From M269 sp964625615 (GTDB lineage Bacteria; Pseudomonadota; Gammaproteobacteria; Enterobacterales; Alteromonadaceae): DNA of 64,000 nucleotides. The stretch is from contig CAZVDU010000003.1 of the NCBI GenBank assembly GCA_964625615.1, forward strand, positions 14,269 through 78,268. The letters are read 5' to 3'. The notes beneath the pieces are model-generated. The model made no database searches and had not been told where the DNA came from. It saw only the letters and a list, made by a program, of their open reading frames with translations. How positions within the stretch are numbered: the first letter of the stretch is position 1; every line of letters starts with the position of its first letter. Below are positions 8,397-17,795 of this stretch, one piece after another. A program made the position numbers and the translations under genes.

Positions 8397-9275
8397 TTAA
8401 TTTATTGTCGAGGAGTTTTGTCCATAAGAGCCGGATTTGATGGCGCGTATGTCAATAGCATCAAATCGATATTCTGCGTGACAGTATTGACAATTCATCT
8501 TCACATCACCTTCTTCGGCAACAATACCTAATAATTCTTCCTCATCAACACCTGACAATGCTGCCGCACTGCGCTCTTTGCTACAACCACATTCAAATAC
8601 GACAGCTTGTGGTGTAAATAACTCAACCTTTTCCTGATGATACAAACGATAAAGCACGTCTTGAGCTTCAAGCTTCATGGCTTCTTCTGTATTTATGGTT
8701 TCGGTCAAGTAAGCAAGATGCTCGAATGCAGCTTTATCAGATTCATCACCTGGCAATGCCTGTAGCAACATACCCCACGCAAAAGGTGATTCTTTACCTA
8801 TCTCTGTTCCCAACAAAATACGTGTTGTTAACTGCTCAGATTGAGCGAAGTAATCTTCAACACAGGCAGCAAGTGTCGGTTTTTCCAACTTCACTATACC
8901 TTGGTAACGCTCACCTTTCTCTGGCGTAATAGTGATCACAAGAATCCCATTGGGGCACATTGACAAAAAATCACCCAACGTCGCCCCTTCTTCCCACCGT
9001 GCAACACCTCGTAATTTTTGATCGTGTGTACCATTGATGACGGCGTAATTTAATGGGCCATCACTCTGAAGCTGCAGACTGATATCTCCCTCAAACTTAA
9101 GCGTCGCTGTCAGCAAACAAGTGGCGACCATTAACTCACCTAACAATGTTTGCACTTCTTGAGGATATTCTTGAGAGGACAGTATCTTTTTGTAACTGTT
9201 TTGGAGACGCACCATTTCACCACGGACTTGGGCATCCGAAAACAAATAACGATGGAGCTGATCAAATTCTAGCAT
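8397..9275 (-). CDS. hslO: Hsp33 redox-regulated molecular chaperone
   Basis: Hsp33 is a cytosolic holdase switched on by oxidative unfolding. This 292-residue protein has the four zinc-binding cysteines of the redox switch in its C-terminal domain: C229 and C231 (ECGCSKER) and C262 and C265 (NCQYCH). The N-terminal domain contains the conserved GELMVATCLLTATLK stretch. Length matches E. coli Hsp33. The gene lies 59 bp downstream of hslR on the same strand, the usual hslR-hslO operon, and converges with envZ. Confidence 0.95.
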   Translation of the reverse strand: MLEFDQLHRYLFSDAQVRGEMVRLQNSYKKILSSQEYPQEVQTLLGELMVATCLLTATLKFEGDISLQLQSDGPLNYAVINGTHDQKLRGVARWEEGATLGDFLSMCPNGILVITITPEKGERYQGIVKLEKPTLAACVEDYFAQSEQLTTRILLGTEIGKESPFAWGMLLQALPGDESDKAAFEHLAYLTETINTEEAMKLEAQDVLYRLYHQEKVELFTPQAVVFECGCSKERSAAALSGVDEEELLGIVAEEGDVKMNCQYCHAEYRFDAIDIRAIKSGSYGQNSSTIN

Positions 9276-9334
9276 GAACTAAAAACCTTATAATTTATGA
9301 ATTTTGCAGTACTTTTTCTTCACTTACTTATAAA

Positions 9335-9739
9335 TTACTGCTGTTTAAATCGGATAATTGAGCGACGTTGTTTTTTATCAGGTCGGCTGTCTGGTTTAGG
9401 ACTATGAAAGGCCGCAAGCTTCCTTGCTTCTTTATTTTTATCGCGTTGTTCGATGCTTTCTGGTGTTTCTTCGTATAGCGATTGAGCCAGTGACGCACTC
9501 AGCCTTTTGTCGGACAATTGCCTTACCACAACGTGTTTTACATCAAAACCTGCAGGAATAGTGACAGTCGCATTCACTTCAACTTGCTTACTGGGTTTGC
9601 TACGTTGTCCATTATATTGTACCTTCCCACCTTGAACCATCTCTCGAGCAAGGGCTCGGGTTTTGAAAAAACGGGCGGCCCACAGCCATTTATCTAATCT
9701 AACAGCATTGTTTGAGGGGTTTGGGTCACTATTATTCAT
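9335..9739 (-). CDS. hslR: Hsp15 ribosome-associated heat-shock protein
   Basis: Hsp15 binds free 50S subunits carrying stalled peptidyl-tRNA and helps recycle them. This 134-residue protein has an N-terminal S4 RNA-binding domain (VRLDKWLWAARFFKTRALA, then GGKVQYNGQRSKPSK) and a basic C-terminal tail (PDKKQRRSIIRFKQQ), as in E. coli HslR. It heads the hslR-hslO pair and is divergent from gspC, with 120 bp between them for both promoters. Confidence 0.94.
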   Translation of the reverse strand: MNNSDPNPSNNAVRLDKWLWAARFFKTRALAREMVQGGKVQYNGQRSKPSKQVEVNATVTIPAGFDVKHVVVRQLSDKRLSASLAQSLYEETPESIEQRDKNKEARKLAAFHSPKPDSRPDKKQRRSIIRFKQQ

Positions 9740-9859
9740 GGTTTGTTAAGGGAATTGACTGTAGGTTGTAATGAAGTTTTCATATAATCCTGCTATGTTT
9801 GCGGGCTATCTTTTTATTACTCGCTTTTATTCGTATCTTCTGCATAAGTTTGGAACCAA

Positions 9860-10822
9860 ATGACGCTGGGCAATTATAACTTAAATACGTTTTGGCTGCA
9901 TGTGAGCCGTTACCAAAATCAGTTAAATAAGCTGATTGTTGTATTGTTGTCTTTATATTTGCTGGCTTTCGCAGCGGAGTTGACATGGCGATTACTCCCG
10001 TCACCAGAAGTGGATGGTAGTAGTGCATCGATTTCCAATGCTCCTGCGTCTAGACAAAATGCTAATACTTTGAGAGTTGATATCCGACAACTGACTAATT
10101 TGAAGCTTTTTGGTGACCCGGTAGCGCAACCAACAGCGCCTGTTGTCGAAACACGCATCGAAGATGCACCTGAAACCAACCTGAATCTAACACTAGCCGG
10201 TGTAGTCACAAGTTCTACAGCAGAGGGTAGTGCTGCGATTGTTGAAAACCAAGGCAGTCAAAATACCTATGGTATTGGTGACAAAATAGATGGTACCAAT
10301 GCCACGATTCAAGAAGTCCGTATGGATCGTCTGATTATCAAAAATGGTCAAAAACACGAAACACTTATGCTTGAAGGCATCGATTTTAGTCAAAATCAGT
10401 CAGTGTCATCAGCTTCTACACCCAGAAATAATGCAATTCGGCAAGCAAACAATAATAGTTCTCAACGGCGCTCGCCATCACGCGCATTATCAGGGGAAGA
10501 GCTCGCCCTTACTCAAGGGTTAAAAAGCAGCCCGTCAAACTTTACCGACTATATTTCCATAGCGCCAGTAAGAAATGGCCAAGGGTTAAAAGGCTACAGA
10601 GTAACACCAGGTAAAAAGCCTGAACTATTTAATGCAGCAGGACTCTTACCAGGTGATATTCTAGTCGATATCAATGGTTTAGATCTGACTGACCCGAGAC
10701 AATCCATACAAGCATTAACTGCACTGCGAGAATCTGAAGCGTTGCAAATGACTGTTGAACGAGAAGGGCAACTCGAATCCATATTCTTGGAGCTTCCTTC
10801 AACAGAAGAGACTGAATTATGA
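9860..10822 (+). CDS. gspC: Type II secretion protein GspC
   Basis: GspC links the inner-membrane platform to the outer-membrane secretin. The 320-residue protein has a cytosolic N-terminus, one membrane helix (about residues 24-44), the periplasmic HR domain (about 75-165, LTLAGVVTSSTAEGSAAIVENQG) and a C-terminal PDZ domain (about 225-315, with AAGLLPGDILVDINGLDL). A Ser/Arg-rich linker separates the last two. It is the first gene of the gsp operon, and its stop overlaps the first possible gspD start as ATGA. Confidence 0.94.
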   Translation: MTLGNYNLNTFWLHVSRYQNQLNKLIVVLLSLYLLAFAAELTWRLLPSPEVDGSSASISNAPASRQNANTLRVDIRQLTNLKLFGDPVAQPTAPVVETRIEDAPETNLNLTLAGVVTSSTAEGSAAIVENQGSQNTYGIGDKIDGTNATIQEVRMDRLIIKNGQKHETLMLEGIDFSQNQSVSSASTPRNNAIRQANNNSSQRRSPSRALSGEELALTQGLKSSPSNFTDYISIAPVRNGQGLKGYRVTPGKKPELFNAAGLLPGDILVDINGLDLTDPRQSIQALTALRESEALQMTVEREGQLESIFLELPSTEETEL

Positions 10823-10839
10823 CTATAAAGGATAAAAAC

Positions 10840-12918
10840 ATGAGGCTAGTAAGCAGCCGCTTTATTAAGGCTATGTTGGTAGCATTGACCGCCAGCTTAT
10901 GGAGCATGAGTATTTCGCTGTCTGCAGCCGAGTTCTCGCCTCAATTTAAAGGTACGGACATCGAGGAAGTGATCAATATTGTCGCTAAAAACCTCAGACG
11001 AAATATTATTGTCGACCCCAATGTTCGTGGGAAAGTGAACTTCAGAAGTTATGACTTACTTAACGAAGAGCAGTACTACCAAGTTTTCCTCAACATCCTT
11101 CAAGTTTATGGTTTTGCTGTTGTAGAAATGCCTAACAATGTTCTGAAAGTTGTCCGCGACAAAGATGCAAAGAACTCGAACATCCCGGTAGTGGATGGGG
11201 CGCTATTCAATGGTGATGAGATGATCACCCGCGTCGTACCCGTATTCAATGTATCTGTAAGAGAACTTGCACCGATACTACGCCAACTTAACGATGTTGC
11301 TGGCGGTGGTAATGTCGTCGCCAATGATCCTTCAAATACCTTGTTGATTACAGGTAGAGCAGCAGTTGTGAATCGCCTGGTCGAGATCATCGATCGGATT
11401 GACCAAGCTGGCGATCAAGAGGTAGAAATAATCAAGCTCCAGTTTGCAGCTGCCTCTGAAATGGTGCGTATTATCGATAGCATCAACAAATCACAAAAAG
11501 GTAACCAAGGTCCAGCCAATCTTGAGCCTCGTGTCGTAGCTGACGACAGAACCAACAGCGTCATCATCAGCGGAGACGTGAAAGCCAGGGAGCGGATCGC
11601 CAACCTGATTAAACGACTAGATTTGGAGCTTAAGAGTAGCGGTAACACGCGTGTTCACTATATCAAATACGCCAAAGCAGAAGATATTGTTGGTGTATTA
11701 CAAGGTGTAAGTGACAGCATTCAGGCTGAAGAAGCAGCACCTGCAGCAGGCGGTGCAGCGAGACGCTCTAGTCGAGGCGCAAGCGACGTATCTATAAATT
11801 CTCATGAAGAAACAAACGCGCTGGTTATTACAGCACCGCCGGATATGATGCGCTCTTTAGAAGAGGTTATACGTAAACTCGACATCCCCAGAGCTCAAGT
11901 ACAAGTTGAAGCCATGATTGTCGAAATCTTTGAAGGTGACGGTACAACACTAGGCGTTCAAGTTGCTTCGTTGGCTGGTGGTACACAATTTACTAACTCT
12001 GGTATTCCTATCGGTGCTTTAGGTGTCGCTATCGACCAAGCAAGAGACGATGTCATTACAGACAATATCATCGGTGAAGAAACCGGCAACGTAACACCAA
12101 TTTCAAGAACAGAAGAAGGCGACCCAACTTTACTAGGGCAAGTGCTTGGCGGCGCTAACGGCTTCATTAGTGGTATTGTCAACGAAGATTGGGGGGTTAT
12201 TGTTCAGGCAGTGAGTAATGATACCAATGCCAATGTGTTATCAACACCTTTTATCACGACGATGGATAATACAGAGGCTTTCTTCATAGTTGGTCAAGAA
12301 GTCCCTATTATTACAGGCTCATCAACGGGCAACAACAACGCTAACCCGTTCCAAACTGTAGAACGCCAAGAAGTTGGTATCAGGTTACTCGTGACACCAC
12401 AAATTAACGAGGGCACAGGTGTTCTACTGAACATTGAACAAGAAGTTTCTAGTGTCAGCGGCGCGACAGCCGTTGATATCTCAATCAACACCCGTGAAAT
12501 TAGAACCTCTGTATTCGTAGAAGATGGTGGCACCGTTGTCCTAGGTGGCTTGATCGATGAAGACGTACAAGAAAGTGTTTCTAAGGTGCCCATTCTTGGC
12601 GACATCCCTTTCTTGGGTAAATTGTTCCGTTCAACGTCATCGACAAAGAACAAGCGTAATTTGATGGTGTTTTTACGGCCTACTATTATTCGTGATGGCG
12701 CAACCCTTAATCGTATCAGCCATTCAAAATATAACTTCATTCGTGCTCAGCAGCTCGAAAAAGAGGCGAAAGGTGTTCCATTAATGCCTGGGCTAACGAC
12801 ACCAACACTACCAGATTGGGAAGATGCTCAAACTGTACCGCCTGCTGTTGAAGAGTATTTACAGAATAAAAAAGAGAATGAAAAGAAAGGTAAACGCAAA
12901 AAGGACAAGAGTAACTAA
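10840..12918 (+). CDS. gspD: Type II secretion secretin GspD
   Basis: GspD forms the outer-membrane channel through which folded proteins leave the periplasm. A Sec signal (about the first 30 residues) is followed by the N0 domain and the repeated N1-N3 domains, then the secretin core with VPIITGSSTG and the conserved VPILGDIPFLGKLFRS motif, and a charged Lys-rich tail. I prefer ATG 10840 because AAGGAT lies 7-8 nt upstream; ATG 10819, which overlaps the gspC stop, would add seven residues and could also be used by coupling. The stop overlaps the gspE start (TAATG). Confidence 0.94.
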   Translation: MRLVSSRFIKAMLVALTASLWSMSISLSAAEFSPQFKGTDIEEVINIVAKNLRRNIIVDPNVRGKVNFRSYDLLNEEQYYQVFLNILQVYGFAVVEMPNNVLKVVRDKDAKNSNIPVVDGALFNGDEMITRVVPVFNVSVRELAPILRQLNDVAGGGNVVANDPSNTLLITGRAAVVNRLVEIIDRIDQAGDQEVEIIKLQFAAASEMVRIIDSINKSQKGNQGPANLEPRVVADDRTNSVIISGDVKARERIANLIKRLDLELKSSGNTRVHYIKYAKAEDIVGVLQGVSDSIQAEEAAPAAGGAARRSSRGASDVSINSHEETNALVITAPPDMMRSLEEVIRKLDIPRAQVQVEAMIVEIFEGDGTTLGVQVASLAGGTQFTNSGIPIGALGVAIDQARDDVITDNIIGEETGNVTPISRTEEGDPTLLGQVLGGANGFISGIVNEDWGVIVQAVSNDTNANVLSTPFITTMDNTEAFFIVGQEVPIITGSSTGNNNANPFQTVERQEVGIRLLVTPQINEGTGVLLNIEQEVSSVSGATAVDISINTREIRTSVFVEDGGTVVLGGLIDEDVQESVSKVPILGDIPFLGKLFRSTSSTKNKRNLMVFLRPTIIRDGATLNRISHSKYNFIRAQQLEKEAKGVPLMPGLTTPTLPDWEDAQTVPPAVEEYLQNKKENEKKGKRKKDKSN

Positions 12919-14480
12919 TGTCAGCATTAGAGACTAACGAAACGCTTGAGCAAGACTTGCTGCAGGCAGACGAAGCCGAAGACGAAAGCACTGAAATTGA
13001 GGAGCCAGGTTACAAGCAGCTCAGTTTTAGTTTCGCCAAACGCCATCATGTTATTTTAGAGCCTGCTGACGAACCTGTTACCTTATACCATACCTCTGAA
13101 ACACCCTTCCATGTGTTTGCAGAGGTAAGGCGTTTTCTTGGACAACCTTTTAAGCCCAAGTTAATTGATGTCAATAAATTCGAAGATATACTCACAAACG
13201 CTTTCCAAAGAGATTCATCTGCTGCCAAGCAATTGATGGAAGATATCGGTAATGAAAGTGATTTATTTGCCCTCGCAGAAGAATTACCAGAAACCGAAGA
13301 CTTACTCGAAAACGAAGATGATGCGCCGATAATTAAGCTCATCAATGCAATGTTAGGTGAAGCTATTAAAGAAGGTGCTTCGGATATTCATGTCGAAACC
13401 TTCGAAACCCAACTCGTTGTCCGCTTCCGTGTTGATGGTGTTTTAAGAGAAATACTCAGACCTCATCGCAAAATGGCTTCAATGTTAGTATCACGTATTA
13501 AAGTCATGGCGAAACTCGATATTGCTGAAAAGCGAGTCCCGCAAGACGGCCGTATTACCTTACGTATAGCGGGTAGAGCCGTTGATGTTAGGGTAAGTAC
13601 GATGCCATCAAGCCATGGTGAGCGTGTAGTACTGCGTCTTCTTGATAAAAATAGTGTACGCCTAGACCTTGAAGATCTGGGGATGACGCTAGACAATCGA
13701 ACTAATTTTTCAGACCTTATCCGCAAGCCGCATGGCATTATACTGGTAACAGGGCCTACTGGGTCCGGTAAAAGTACAACTTTGTATGCTGGATTGTCAG
13801 AGATAAACTCGAAAGATCGCAATATTTTAACGGTTGAAGACCCTATTGAATTTGACCTCAATGGTATTGGTCAAACGCAAGTAAATCCTAGAGTTGATAT
13901 GACTTTTGCTCGCGGTTTACGTGCTATCCTCAGACAAGATCCTGATGTGGTGATGATCGGTGAGATTCGAGATCTAGAAACGGCACAAATCGCTGTTCAA
14001 GCCAGTTTAACAGGTCACTTGGTACTGTCGACATTACACACCAATACTGCCTCTGGCGCTATTACTCGCTTAGAAGATATGGGGATAGAACCCTTCTTAC
14101 TCTCATCGAGCTTACTTGCTGTATTATCGCAACGTTTGGTAAGAACACTATGCCCCGATTGCAAAAAACCTCACGAACCATCAGAACATGAATGTGGCAT
14201 ATTAGGTATTCCTACAGATAAAGCTAACGATAATATTGTTTTTAGGCCTAGCGGTTGCACTGCTTGTAATCATACGGGTTATCGCGGAAGAACTGGCATA
14301 CACGAGTTGCTCATTGTCGATGAAAAAGTACGAGATTTAGTGCATGCTGGTCGCGGTGAACAAGCGATAGAGAAGTACATTAGAAAGGAAACAATGAGTA
14401 TTAGGGAAGATGGATGTCAACGCGTGTTGAAGGGTGAAACTGCGCTCGAAGAAGTGCTTCGTGTGACTAGGGAAGAATAA
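12918..14480 (+). CDS. gspE: Type II secretion ATPase GspE
   Basis: GspE is the cytosolic hexameric ATPase that powers pseudopilus assembly. This 520-residue protein has an N-terminal GspL-binding domain, Walker A GPTGSGKST at about residue 278, Walker B LRQDPDVVMIGEIRD, the arginine fingers region around VRVSTMPSSHGERVVLR, and the four-cysteine zinc motif (CPDCKKP with CTACNHTGYRG). The extreme N-terminus is acidic and less conserved. Overlap with gspD and a 2-bp gap to gspF indicate translational coupling. Confidence 0.95.
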   Translation: MSALETNETLEQDLLQADEAEDESTEIEEPGYKQLSFSFAKRHHVILEPADEPVTLYHTSETPFHVFAEVRRFLGQPFKPKLIDVNKFEDILTNAFQRDSSAAKQLMEDIGNESDLFALAEELPETEDLLENEDDAPIIKLINAMLGEAIKEGASDIHVETFETQLVVRFRVDGVLREILRPHRKMASMLVSRIKVMAKLDIAEKRVPQDGRITLRIAGRAVDVRVSTMPSSHGERVVLRLLDKNSVRLDLEDLGMTLDNRTNFSDLIRKPHGIILVTGPTGSGKSTTLYAGLSEINSKDRNILTVEDPIEFDLNGIGQTQVNPRVDMTFARGLRAILRQDPDVVMIGEIRDLETAQIAVQASLTGHLVLSTLHTNTASGAITRLEDMGIEPFLLSSSLLAVLSQRLVRTLCPDCKKPHEPSEHECGILGIPTDKANDNIVFRPSGCTACNHTGYRGRTGIHELLIVDEKVRDLVHAGRGEQAIEKYIRKETMSIREDGCQRVLKGETALEEVLRVTREE

Positions 14481-14482
14481 CG

Positions 14483-15703
14483 TTGGCTGCATTTTCATAT
14501 AAAGCGCTGGATAAAAAAGGCAGCAATAAATCAGGTGTGTTAGAAGGTGACAATGCACGCCAGGTACGTCAACAACTGCGGGAAATGGGATTAATACCGC
14601 TTGAGTTAGAGCAAGTTGCCGAAAAGGAAAAAAAGCAGAACAAAGGCTTTTCACTGTTTAAACCGAGAATATCAACATCTGATCTTGCTCTGCTAACACG
14701 CCAACTCTCGACGCTCATTGAATCAGCATTACCTATCGAAGAAGCGCTTCAAGCCGTTGCAGAACAAAGCGAAAAGCCACGTCAAAAGAACATGATGATG
14801 GCGGTTCGCAGTAAAGTTGTTGAAGGGTACACCTTAGCCGACAGCATGGCAGAATTTCCACACGTCTTCGATAATCTGTACTGCGCCATGGTTGCAGCCG
14901 GTGAAAAATCCGGTCATTTAGATACTGTCTTGTCGAGGTTAGCTGACTATACAGAAAAAAGGCAACAAACAAGAAGTCAGATTATCCAAGCGATGGTTTA
15001 TCCATCAATCATGATGTTCTTTGCTGTCGGTATCATTATATTGTTGCTTGTCATTGTTGTCCCCAAAATAGTCGGGCAATTCCAACAAAATGGACAAGAC
15101 CTGCCTGGTATTACACAGTTCTTAATCGACATTAGTGACTTTTTAATAGCCCACGGTATATGGCTGGCGTTAGCGATTGTTTTCGCTATATTTGCAGTCC
15201 AGCGACTGTTAAAGCAACCTTCTGTACAAGCGAAATATCACAAGTATTTATTAAACGTTCCGTTAATAGGAAAGATATCCAGAGGTATTAATACGGCCAG
15301 GTTCGCCAGTACCTTAAGTATTCTGACATCAAGTGCTGTACCCTTACTCGAAAGTATGCGAATTGCAGGCAATGTGCTTGAAAACATTCATATTAAGAAA
15401 TCAGTGTCTGAAGCATCAGTTAACGTAAAAGAAGGGTCCAGCTTAAGAGCCTCTCTTGAAAAAACTAAGATATTCCCTCCCATGATGATGCACATGATTG
15501 CCTCTGGGGAAAAGAGCGGTGAATTGCAACAAATGCTGTCACGTGCTGCAGATAATCAAAATAGGGAATTCGAGACCACAATTAGTGTCTCATTAAAAAT
15601 ATTCGAACCTCTGCTTATTGTAACAATGGCAGGTGTGGTTCTCTTTATCGTCATGGCCATTTTACTACCTATTTTGGCCCTTAATAACGTGGTAGGTCTT
15701 TAA
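14483..15703 (+). CDS. gspF: Type II secretion inner-membrane protein GspF
   Basis: GspF is the polytopic platform protein beneath the pseudopilus. The 406-residue sequence has two T2SS-F domains (about residues 70-195 and 270-395), each marked by the SALPIEEAL/SAVPLLESM and ASGEKSG/AAGEKSG motifs, and three membrane helices. The start is TTG (AAFSYKALDKKG), supported by AGGGAAG nine bases upstream. The gene ends in the TAATG overlap with gspG. Confidence 0.95.
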   Translation: MAAFSYKALDKKGSNKSGVLEGDNARQVRQQLREMGLIPLELEQVAEKEKKQNKGFSLFKPRISTSDLALLTRQLSTLIESALPIEEALQAVAEQSEKPRQKNMMMAVRSKVVEGYTLADSMAEFPHVFDNLYCAMVAAGEKSGHLDTVLSRLADYTEKRQQTRSQIIQAMVYPSIMMFFAVGIIILLLVIVVPKIVGQFQQNGQDLPGITQFLIDISDFLIAHGIWLALAIVFAIFAVQRLLKQPSVQAKYHKYLLNVPLIGKISRGINTARFASTLSILTSSAVPLLESMRIAGNVLENIHIKKSVSEASVNVKEGSSLRASLEKTKIFPPMMMHMIASGEKSGELQQMLSRAADNQNREFETTISVSLKIFEPLLIVTMAGVVLFIVMAILLPILALNNVVGL

Positions 15704-16143
15704 TGAAAACATTTAATCGCGCCCAGTCGGGCTTTACACTCATCGAAGTTATGATCGTACTTTTGATCATAGGCATTATGGCATCAGTTGTTGCACCGAA
15801 CATCTTAGGTAACCAAGAAGTCGCTCAATTGAAGAAAGCTGCTGTTGATATTCAACAACTTGAAAGTGCAGTAGAAATGTACAAGCTCAGAACAAATAGC
15901 TTCCCTAGTACAGAACAAGGATTAGATGCACTTGTCACTGTGCCTACATCCGACCCAATCCCTAGAAACTATCCAGAAGATGGTTTTATTAGGCGTTTAC
16001 CGCAAGACCCATGGGGTAACGATTATCAGTTAGTCAGCCCTGGAGAGCTTGGCCGTATCGATATTTTTTCCAATGGTCCTGATCAAGAGCCGGGCACTGA
16101 TGATGATATCGGTAATTGGAATATCAACGACTACCTCAAGTAA
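15703..16143 (+). CDS. gspG: Major pseudopilin GspG
   Basis: GspG is the main subunit of the type II secretion pseudopilus. The 146-residue precursor has a short leader cleaved after SG in QSGFTLIEVMIVLL, with Phe at mature position 1 and Glu at position 5. The C-terminal globular domain has the GspG signatures YKLRTNSFPSTEQGLDAL and DPWGNDYQL, and a calcium-loop region near the acidic end (GPDQEPGTDDDIGNW). Processing needs a prepilin peptidase (GspO/PilD), which is not in this window. Confidence 0.96.
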   Translation: MKTFNRAQSGFTLIEVMIVLLIIGIMASVVAPNILGNQEVAQLKKAAVDIQQLESAVEMYKLRTNSFPSTEQGLDALVTVPTSDPIPRNYPEDGFIRRLPQDPWGNDYQLVSPGELGRIDIFSNGPDQEPGTDDDIGNWNINDYLK

Positions 16144-16153
16144 CTAAAACACC

Positions 16154-16771
16154 ATGCTGACGACACGACACCAACAGCGAGGCTTCACATTACTTGAAGT
16201 TATGATTGTATTGTTAATCGTCGGCATTCTCGTCAGCTCAGTTGTTTACAACAGTTTTTCAGTCAATCAAGAAGAGTTACTTAAGAAACAGGCACAACGC
16301 CTGCAAGTTGTTGTAGAAACAGTCTCTGAATTTGCCATACTGAATCAGCTTGAAATGGGTATGCGTATAGAGCCAGACAGAGGCGAATACTTTTTTATGG
16401 TCCTGGACGAAGAGCAGCAATGGCAGCCTTTTGCTGCAACAACTGTCTTTGAACCCTATCAGCTTCCAGAAAATTTCGGGCTAGAACTGCAACTTGATGA
16501 TTTACCTTGGATAAGCGAAGACAGTTTATTCGAAGACAATACTATTTTTGATGAAAAACTATCTCTCGACGACAAGGACGTAAGAATCGGCGAAGACGAT
16601 GAACCACCGCCACCACCACAAGTACTGTTATTTTCCAGTGGCGAGATTACGCCTTTTAGTATGATTTTAAAATACGAACCTAACTTTGGGGATGATGAGC
16701 CTGTCTACTTCCGTGTGAATGGGGAAGAATATATACCACTAACAATCGAAGGTCCTCTGGACGTATTATGA
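16154..16771 (+). CDS. gspH: Minor pseudopilin GspH
   Basis: A 205-residue precursor with the type IV pilin-like leader RGFTLLEVMIVLLIVGI and Glu5, followed by a beta-rich domain. It fits GspH by position between gspG and gspI. Compared with short family members it carries a long acidic stretch (about residues 118-152, ending in a run of five prolines) of low complexity. It overlaps gspI by four bases (ATGA). Confidence 0.9.
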   Translation: MLTTRHQQRGFTLLEVMIVLLIVGILVSSVVYNSFSVNQEELLKKQAQRLQVVVETVSEFAILNQLEMGMRIEPDRGEYFFMVLDEEQQWQPFAATTVFEPYQLPENFGLELQLDDLPWISEDSLFEDNTIFDEKLSLDDKDVRIGEDDEPPPPPQVLLFSSGEITPFSMILKYEPNFGDDEPVYFRVNGEEYIPLTIEGPLDVL

Positions 16772-17142
16772 AACAACGTGGTTTTACATTACTCGAGGTC
16801 ATGGTTGCCCTATTGATTTTCGCCTTAACAGGCACCGCAGTCATGAAATCAGCAAGCGAAAACTTAAGGGGTGTAGGTTTAATAGAACAGATGACTTTTG
16901 CGACATGGGTTGCTAATAACAGACTAACACAAGTTAATTTCGAACCTGCCTGGCCACCAAAGAATGACGAAAAAGGCAGTATGGATATGGCAAACACAAC
17001 TTTCTATTGGCAACAAAAAGTAACAACGACATCCGACAACGACATACGCGCTGTAGAGGTTATTGTCAGTGAAGATGAGCAATTCGAATTCCCCATTACG
17101 TCGGTGACGAGTTTCGTTTCCAGACCAGATATTGGTCAATAA
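16768..17142 (+). CDS. gspI: Minor pseudopilin GspI
   Basis: GspI is part of the I-J-K complex at the pseudopilus tip and starts its assembly. The 124-residue precursor has a very short leader (MKQRG) before FTLLEVMVALLIFAL, with Glu5. The rest is a compact domain with the family WVANNRL stretch. The start overlaps the gspH stop as ATGA. Confidence 0.92.
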   Translation: MKQRGFTLLEVMVALLIFALTGTAVMKSASENLRGVGLIEQMTFATWVANNRLTQVNFEPAWPPKNDEKGSMDMANTTFYWQQKVTTTSDNDIRAVEVIVSEDEQFEFPITSVTSFVSRPDIGQ

Positions 17143-17148
17143 TACGCT

Positions 17149-17793
17149 ATGTTGCACGACGTTCGACAAAGTGGCTTTACACTACTTGAAATCTTAGTTG
17201 CCATGGCGATTTTTGCGCTTATCGGCCTAGGTTCATACAGCGTTTTGACAACAGTCCTAGACAGCGATGAAATATCTAAAACCCGAACCCAAAAACTCCA
17301 AGCTATGCAGCGTGCAATGATATTTATTGAACGCGACATTACCCAAGCTATGCCTAGAGCTGTGCGTGTTAATGGTGAACAGAACGATGTCGTCATGACA
17401 GGAGGCGAAGACGTTTTAGACAGTGAAGCCGATGGTATCGCTTTTGTGCGTGGAGGCTGGCAAAACCCACAACTCGTATTGCCTCGGAGCACGCTACAAG
17501 CGGTTGGTTATCGATTGCAGGAAGGTCAGCTGCAGCGTGTTTTTAGTAACTATGTTGATAACGTGATTGGTGCTGAGCCTAAAGTCAGAACCTTACTTAA
17601 CGATGTAGAAGATTTTCAAGTGCAGTTTCTATTGTCAGCAACACGGGCATTGAACAACAACAGTAACGAAGACAATGATGGATGGAATGACAGCTTTACT
17701 GGAACAAGCATTCCAGCAGCAATTGCTGTAGAGATAACAACCGCTGATTTTGGTCTAGTACGCCGTGAATTTATCGTTGTGGGGGATAACTGA
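17149..17793 (+). CDS. gspJ: Minor pseudopilin GspJ
   Basis: A 214-residue pseudopilin precursor with leader RQSG before FTLLEILVAMAIFALIGLG, then the GspJ block KLQAMQRAMIFIERDITQAMPR and a C-terminal beta domain. It works with GspI and GspK at the pseudopilus tip. It lies 6 bp after gspI and 2 bp before gspK. Confidence 0.93.
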   Translation: MLHDVRQSGFTLLEILVAMAIFALIGLGSYSVLTTVLDSDEISKTRTQKLQAMQRAMIFIERDITQAMPRAVRVNGEQNDVVMTGGEDVLDSEADGIAFVRGGWQNPQLVLPRSTLQAVGYRLQEGQLQRVFSNYVDNVIGAEPKVRTLLNDVEDFQVQFLLSATRALNNNSNEDNDGWNDSFTGTSIPAAIAVEITTADFGLVRREFIVVGDN

Positions 17794-17795
17794 TA

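Noticed and set aside
9780..10028. 82-residue minus-strand frame overlapping gspC
   Set aside because: Antisense to gspC and to the hslR-gspC promoter region; no homology recognised.
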